DNA of 7,300 nucleotides from positions 1 through 7,300 of the forward strand of contig PBZZ01000055.1 of NCBI GenBank assembly GCA_002730365.1, read 5' to 3'. Position numbers and translations under genes: made by a program. The DNA comes from Deltaproteobacteria bacterium. Lineage in GTDB: Bacteria; SAR324; NAC60-12. The notes under the pieces are model-generated. The model ran no database searches and was not told the DNA's origin. It saw only the letters and a program-made list of their open reading frames with translations. Positions within the stretch are counted from its first letter, which is position 1; each line of letters starts with the position of its first letter. Below are positions 5,205 to 7,300 of this stretch, piece by piece.

Positions 5205-7300
5205 CTGCCAGGACTTTCTGGGCCAAAATTACCAGAAGAACCCCAGCACCCTCCAACGTCATTGTTGGCAGAAGTTTTGATGAGAATTCAACTCGATTAT
5301 CTGGAGTTAGAACAACTAAATTTGTCTGAGCTTCAGGAGGCTGCGCTCTTCGCAATGGAGAGCGAGATCGCAGAAGTTAGAGTTGTTATTCCCCAAAGCA
5401 AATCTGGGAACCAAAATGTTCTTTTTCGTGAAAGCACTCTGCTTAAACTGGATTCCCCTGCGTCTCTCAGAGAAATGTATAAGGGTCTCCAATCTCTCAT
5501 TTTGAAACTGCATGAAAAGCTACCAGAATACCAGCTAACAGAGCTAGAACTACTTGCTCTTAACTCTATCATGTCTGTCCTAGACCCTCATTCGGTTGTG
5601 TTTCCACCATCAAACTACGCGGAGTTTAACGAGAATACTCGAGGTCGATTTGCCGGCGTAGGAATCGTCATTGGAATTCGGGAAAAGAAATTGACAATCA
5701 TTTCTCTGATGGAAGGTGGGCCAGCTAAACGAGCGGGACTGCAGATTGGGGATCAAGTCAAAGAAATCGATGGTGAATCAACTAGAAAAATGAGCTTGAG
5801 CGCAATCATGCAGGGCTTGCGTGGAGAGATAGGCTCTGTAATGAGTTTGACCGTTGAGCGTTCAGGGGAAGAAATTACTTATGAACTTCAAAGAGAGGAT
5901 ATTCAAATCAGTAGTAGTGATTCTATAGACCTAAGATTTGATGATGGAATTCCAGTTCGTTATGTTCGCCTAAAACTATTTCAGGAGGGCACATCTGCTG
6001 ATCTTGAAAACCAATTAAAAAATCTCACCTCAGTTGCAGGTTTGATCCTGGATTTACGCGGAAATCCTGGAGGCTTACTTCAGGAAGCAGTTAGGGTAAG
6101 TGACTTGTTTCTACCCCCGGAGAAAAGAATTGTTGCGACACAAACCAACACAGAATTGAAAAGCTACAACTCTCATCAACTTTTGAGCTCGCCTAAAATT
6201 CTAAACATACCCATGGTGGTTTTGGTCAATGGTCAAAGTGCCTCAGCCTCAGAGATAGTTAGTGCCGCACTCAAGGTAAACAATCGTGCGATCGTTGTTG
6301 GTGAACAGACATTCGGTAAGGGCTCAGTACAGTCCATCTGGGGTATGCCAGGGGATTTTGGTCTCAAAATGACAATTGCCCGCTACCTGACCCCAGACAA
6401 TCGTTCAATTCAGGGTGTTGGTGTTCAACCAGATTTGCAATTGGATCCACTTTACTTATCGGAAAACGACATCCATCTGCGATCGCTTCAACAGGAGAGT
6501 AAGGCAGAAAATTATATCTTACACTACATGCGTGATTCGGAAGACGAAGAAACTGATATGGACAAGCCACTCAGTGCCGCAGAGATTGAAAATGATGATT
6601 ATGTTCGCATTGCAGTAGAATTATTGCGAGAGCATCTACCTCTTCAGGAAACGATGAGAGCAACTCTTGCCAGATCTCATGACATGCTGCAGGCTCAGGC
6701 TGAGAAAGGAGTTGTCAGTGAAATCGCAGAGCAAGCAGAGTTAGATTGGACTCTATCCCACTATCAAATCCCATCGGAGATGCCAGATCTGCAGATTTCC
6801 TTTGAGCAAGAGAATGAATTTGATGTCTGGCAAGGAATTACTCCTCCCTTTGTCTCTGACCGCAAATTGAGAATTAAAGTACAGCTCGAGAACAAGAGCA
6901 GTATGCCGATGGAGAGAGTGTTGGTGGTGTCTGAAAGCCTTGAAGATTGGCTGGATGGTATTGAGTTCCCTTTTGGGAAACTCGAAGGAGGTGAAAAAAA
7001 CATTTGGATTCGGGAGTTAGATATTGATCAACAAGAAAATCTAAGTTGGCTTCCTCTGGATTTTCTGGTTCTTACAGGTGAAGACCAAGAACTATTACGT
7101 AAAAATTTTCTATGGTCAGTAATTCCTGATGAATTACCGACTTTCAGCATGGAATTTCAGATAATTGATAATGGGACTGGGGGAAGTATCGGTAATGGGG
7201 ACGGGATACCACAATCTGACGAAACCGTTGTTCTGAAGGTAAATCTTGAAATGCAGAATCCAAGTGAACTGGAGGACGTAGTTTTGAGAATTGGTAGCTC
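5127..7300 (+). CDS. S41 C-terminal processing peptidase, PDZ-containing, with long C-terminal extension (3' end outside window)
   Basis: Serine peptidase of the CtpA/Prc (S41) family, expected to cut envelope proteins from the periplasmic side. 724 codons are visible and the frame is still open at the edge. The order is: an N-terminal hydrophobic segment (10-24) with Cys26; a helical N-terminal region including LDPHSVVFPP (near 150-160); a PDZ domain (about 175-257) with AGLQIGDQVKEIDG at 203-216; and the S41 core (about 275-440). The core has DLRGNPGG at 309-316, Ser373 within GQSASASEI, Lys398 in FGKG and Gln402, so the Ser-Lys-Gln set known from CtpB is complete. The residue matching Asp441 of E. 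coli Prc is Val384. After the core come a helical linker (440-545) and a beta-rich extension (545 onward) with GNGDGIPQSDE at 689-699. Typical CtpA proteins end soon after the core, so this is a long variant. It resembles what I recall as the MXAN_5808 family of deltaproteobacteria. The ATG at 5127 has only a weak ribosome-binding site. It probably shares a transcript with the permease gene. Confidence 0.93.
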   Translation, partial: MKVESIQKKLLWVLLSTITLILLFGCLPGLSGPKLPEEPQHPPTSLLAEVLMRIQLDYLELEQLNLSELQEAALFAMESEIAEVRVVIPQSKSGNQNVLFRESTLLKLDSPASLREMYKGLQSLILKLHEKLPEYQLTELELLALNSIMSVLDPHSVVFPPSNYAEFNENTRGRFAGVGIVIGIREKKLTIISLMEGGPAKRAGLQIGDQVKEIDGESTRKMSLSAIMQGLRGEIGSVMSLTVERSGEEITYELQREDIQISSSDSIDLRFDDGIPVRYVRLKLFQEGTSADLENQLKNLTSVAGLILDLRGNPGGLLQEAVRVSDLFLPPEKRIVATQTNTELKSYNSHQLLSSPKILNIPMVVLVNGQSASASEIVSAALKVNNRAIVVGEQTFGKGSVQSIWGMPGDFGLKMTIARYLTPDNRSIQGVGVQPDLQLDPLYLSENDIHLRSLQQESKAENYILHYMRDSEDEETDMDKPLSAAEIENDDYVRIAVELLREHLPLQETMRATLARSHDMLQAQAEKGVVSEIAEQAELDWTLSHYQIPSEMPDLQISFEQENEFDVWQGITPPFVSDRKLRIKVQLENKSSMPMERVLVVSESLEDWLDGIEFPFGKLEGGEKNIWIRELDIDQQENLSWLPLDFLVLTGEDQELLRKNFLWSVIPDELPTFSMEFQIIDNGTGGSIGNGDGIPQSDETVVLKVNLEMQNPSELEDVVLRIGS

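Noticed and set aside
5117..5329. Open frame of 70 codons overlapping the start of the S41 gene
   Set aside because: It is in another frame over the signal and N-terminal region of the peptidase, whose own frame is strongly supported by catalytic motifs.
1..7300. CRISPR array, insertion sequence, tRNA or rRNA, toxin-antitoxin or phage genes
   Set aside because: No spaced repeats, transposase motifs, terminal inverted repeats, cloverleaf-type sequences or small paired genes were seen; coding sequence covers nearly the whole window.

Overview
The window holds three substantial genes and the first codons of a fourth. They probably come from a Gram-negative bacterium with a moderately AT-leaning genome. 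The best guess is a deltaproteobacterium-like lineage, possibly a marine group such as SAR324. This rests on the architecture of the S41 peptidase, which resembles long myxobacterial/deltaproteobacterial proteins, on the lipobox-like signal, and on the YbbP-type permease. The taxonomic guess is inference and is weak.

Minus strand, left side. A complete topA (DNA topoisomerase I, 763 aa) fills 33-2324. It has an intact TOPRIM centre and active-site tyrosine, but three glycine/aromatic C-terminal repeats replace the zinc fingers. Just past its stop, a GGAG ribosome-binding site sits 7 nt before an ATG, so another gene starts at the left edge in the same operon. Only about five codons of it are visible. 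trmFO is a guess from known topA-trmFO neighbourhoods.

Divergent intergenic region, 2325-2510 (186 bp). It must carry the promoters of both directions. It holds a perfect 6-bp inverted repeat with a 3-nt centre near topA, three TGGC words at exact 7-bp spacing, and a weak sigma70-like promoter facing right.

Plus strand, right side. A ten-TM FtsX/MacB-type permease (849 aa, 2511-5060) is followed after 66 bp by an S41 C-terminal processing peptidase (5127 to beyond the window, 724 codons visible). The peptidase has a lipoprotein-like signal, a PDZ domain, a complete Ser-Lys-Gln catalytic set and a long C-terminal extension that runs out of the window. There is no terminator between them, so they are probably co-transcribed and act in the cell envelope. 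No ATP-binding partner for the permease lies in the window.

Nothing here is a mobile element, CRISPR array, RNA gene or clear novel system. The least ordinary parts are the extended S41 peptidase, its pairing with an ATPase-less permease, and the small repeats between the divergent genes.
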